A stretch of 7,776 nt of DNA from positions 1 to 7,776 of the forward strand of contig CADBTM010000127.1 of the NCBI GenBank assembly GCA_902797555.1, in the 5' to 3' direction. The notes under the pieces were generated by a model. The model was not told where the DNA came from, made no database searches, and was given only the letters and a program-made list of their open reading frames with translations. The translations under genes were made by a program, and so were the position numbers. Every line of letters starts with the position of its first letter. Within the stretch, counting starts at the first letter, position 1. This document shows positions 6,224 to 7,776 of this stretch, piece after piece. This DNA comes from Oscillospiraceae bacterium (GTDB lineage Bacteria; Bacillota; Clostridia; Oscillospirales; Butyricicoccaceae).

Positions 6224-6252
6224 TTGTCAAGCGGGAAAAACCTTGGTAGAAT
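6224..6252 (+). promoter_or_regulatory. Sigma-A-type promoter of the DUF1846 gene
   Basis: TTGTCA (6224-6229) and TAGAAT (6247-6252) are each one mismatch from the -35 and -10 consensus and are separated by 17 bp. Transcription would start near 6259, giving a leader of about 33 bases with a GGGGGGAA ribosome binding site (6279-6286). The spacer contains GCGGGAAAAA (6231-6240), the exact reverse complement of TTTTTCCCGC at 2991-3000. Confidence 0.75.
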
Positions 6253-6291
6253 AAAAAAGTATTTTGAGAAAAAACGACGGGGGGAACGACC

Positions 6292-7776
6292 ATGCGGAAA
6301 GTGGGCTTTGACAACGGACTGTACATTCAACGGCAGTCGGAGGAGATCAAAAAGCGCATCGAGCAGCTGGGCGGCAAGCTCTATCTGGAGTTTGGCGGCA
6401 AGCTGTTTGACGATTACCACGCGTCCCGGGTGCTGCCCGGCTTTGCGCCCGATTCCAAGATCCAGATGCTGTGCTCCATGAAGGAAAAGGCAGAGGTGAT
6501 CATCGCCATCCACGCCGGCGATATCGTCAAGAACAAGATCCGCGGCGATCTGGGCATCACCTATGATCAGGACGTGCTGCGCCTCATCGACGCCTTCCGC
6601 AGCTTTGATCTGTTTGTCAGCAGCGTGGTCATCACCCGCTACAGCGGTCAGCCCGCCGTGGAGGCCTTCCAGCAAAAGCTGGAAAAGCTGGGGCTGAAGG
6701 TCTATCGTCACTATCCCATCGCCGGCTATCCCTACAACGTCAGCGAAATCATCAGCGAGGAGGGCTTTGGCCGCAACGAATACGTCCAGACCGAGCGCCC
6801 GCTGGTGGTGGTCACCGCTCCCGGCCCGGGCAGCGGCAAGCTGGCCGTCTGCCTCAGCCAGCTGTACCACGAGAGCCTGCGGGGGGTGGACGCCGGCTAC
6901 GCCAAGTTCGAGACCTTCCCCATCTGGAACCTGCCCCTCAAGCATCCGGTCAATCTGGCCTATGAGGCCGCCACCGCCGACCTCAACGACGTCAATATGA
7001 TTGACCCCTATCATCTGGAGCATTACGGCGTCACCACCGTCAACTACAACCGGGACGTGGAGGCCTTCCCCGTGCTCAACGCCATGCTGGAGCGCCTGCG
7101 GGGCTCCAGCCCCTACCACAGCCCCACCGATATGGGCGTCAACATGGCGGGCTATGCCATCGTGGACGACGAGGTGTGCTGTCAGGCCTCCAAGGATGAG
7201 ATCATCCGCCGGTATTTTGCCGCCCAGTGCGATCTGCGCAAGGGCAACGGCACCGAGCAGGCCATCGAAAAGATCGAGCTGCTCATGCGCAAGTGCGGCA
7301 TCAGCACGGCCGACCGCCCGGTGGTGGCCGCCGCTCTGGAAAAGGAGCAGCAGACCGACAAGCCTGCCGTTGCCATCCAGCTCCCCGACGGACGGATCGT
7401 CACCGGAAAGACCTCCGACCTGCTGGGCCCCTCTGCCGCCGCGCTGCTCAACGCCGCCAAGACCATGTGCGGCGTCCCCAAGGAGGACAACCTCCTGCCC
7501 CGGGGCGTCATCGAGCCGGTGCAAAAGCTCAAGACCAACGTGCTGGGCAACCACAATCCCCGGCTGCACTCCGACGAGGTGCTGGTGGCGCTGGCCATCT
7601 CGGCGGCCATGAGCTCGGAAGCCCACCGCGCCTGCGACAAGCTGCGGGAGCTGCGGGGCTGCGAAGCCCACTCCACCGTCATCCTGCCCCCGGTGGACGC
7701 CGACACCTATCGAAAATTGGGCATCCACCTCACCTGCGAGCCAAACTACCAGACCAAAAAACTGTTCCACAAATAA
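6292..7776 (+). CDS. DUF1846 (UPF0371) family protein
   Basis: The 494-residue protein is complete, its TAA ending at the last base of the window. The start (MRKVGFDNGLYIQRQSEEI) and the segments YLEFGGKLFDDYHASRVLPGF, VIIAIHAGDI and GDLGITYDQDV are hallmarks of the DUF1846 family, and the length is normal for it. A P-loop-like APGPGSGK lies at 176-183 but lacks the first glycine of a strict Walker A motif, so nucleotide binding is possible rather than shown. Further conserved-looking features are HYGVTTVNYNRDVEAFP (245-261), HSPTDMGVNMAGY (276-288) and HNPRLHSDEVLVALA (421-435). There is no signal peptide or membrane helix, so it is expected in the cytoplasm. The family is widespread in Firmicutes and has no established biochemical role that I know of. 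The ATG at 6292 has GGGGGG 7 bases before it and agrees with the usual family start. It is transcribed separately from the upstream operon. Confidence 0.92.
   Translation: MRKVGFDNGLYIQRQSEEIKKRIEQLGGKLYLEFGGKLFDDYHASRVLPGFAPDSKIQMLCSMKEKAEVIIAIHAGDIVKNKIRGDLGITYDQDVLRLIDAFRSFDLFVSSVVITRYSGQPAVEAFQQKLEKLGLKVYRHYPIAGYPYNVSEIISEEGFGRNEYVQTERPLVVVTAPGPGSGKLAVCLSQLYHESLRGVDAGYAKFETFPIWNLPLKHPVNLAYEAATADLNDVNMIDPYHLEHYGVTTVNYNRDVEAFPVLNAMLERLRGSSPYHSPTDMGVNMAGYAIVDDEVCCQASKDEIIRRYFAAQCDLRKGNGTEQAIEKIELLMRKCGISTADRPVVAAALEKEQQTDKPAVAIQLPDGRIVTGKTSDLLGPSAAALLNAAKTMCGVPKEDNLLPRGVIEPVQKLKTNVLGNHNPRLHSDEVLVALAISAAMSSEAHRACDKLRELRGCEAHSTVILPPVDADTYRKLGIHLTCEPNYQTKKLFHK

Noticed and set aside
6223..6231. 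CTTGTCAAG as a possible Spo0A box
   Set aside because: It matches only part of the consensus and is fully explained as the -35 of a good promoter.
6127..7770. A 547-codon minus-strand open frame opposite the DUF1846 gene
   Set aside because: It is a complement shadow of a well-matched family protein. It would also read through that gene's promoter and leader, and no family resemblance is visible.

Overview
The window is a GC-rich stretch of bacterial chromosome. It carries six complete protein-coding genes and no RNA gene, CRISPR array, insertion sequence or phage gene that I can see. Strong AGGAGG-type ribosome binding sites, an OmpR-type two-component pair with a Firmicutes-style membrane partner, a DUF1846 protein, and a repeat resembling those scattered through GC-rich gut Clostridia together suggest a Clostridia member, probably Oscillospiraceae/Ruminococcaceae. 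That placement is inferred from style and gene families, not from a marker gene.

Layout, left to right. Positions 1-199 hold an imperfect hairpin and a repeat-like segment, with no convincing gene. A ZIP-family divalent metal transporter (200-982, +) follows. It converges on a C39-like papain-fold peptidase with a C-terminal membrane anchor (1092-2837, -), and one short bidirectional terminator lies between the two. A 286-base intergenic region (2838-3123) then holds divergent promoters: one for the peptidase, reading left, and one for a three-gene operon, reading right. That operon is an OmpR-type response regulator (3124-3822), its sensor histidine kinase (3812-5200, overlapping by 11 bases) and a seven-helix membrane protein (5197-6072, overlapping by 4 bases on a GTG start). 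It ends at a strong hairpin (6083-6117). The last gene (6292-7776) encodes a DUF1846 protein, has a good sigma-A promoter, and its stop codon is the final base triplet of the window.

How the genes relate. The kinase, regulator and membrane protein are translationally coupled and probably form one signalling unit, with the membrane protein either an accessory sensor or an envelope target. Two CTTAAA repeats exactly 10 bp apart sit just upstream of a weak -35 of this operon, the arrangement expected for an OmpR-family dimer, so autoregulation is plausible. The divergent peptidase may share that control, but this is inference from position only. The least ordinary item is the peptidase: it has the fold core and catalytic residues of a normally exported family, but no signal peptide and a tail-anchor-like C-terminus. 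I found no convincing evidence for a wholly new multi-gene system.
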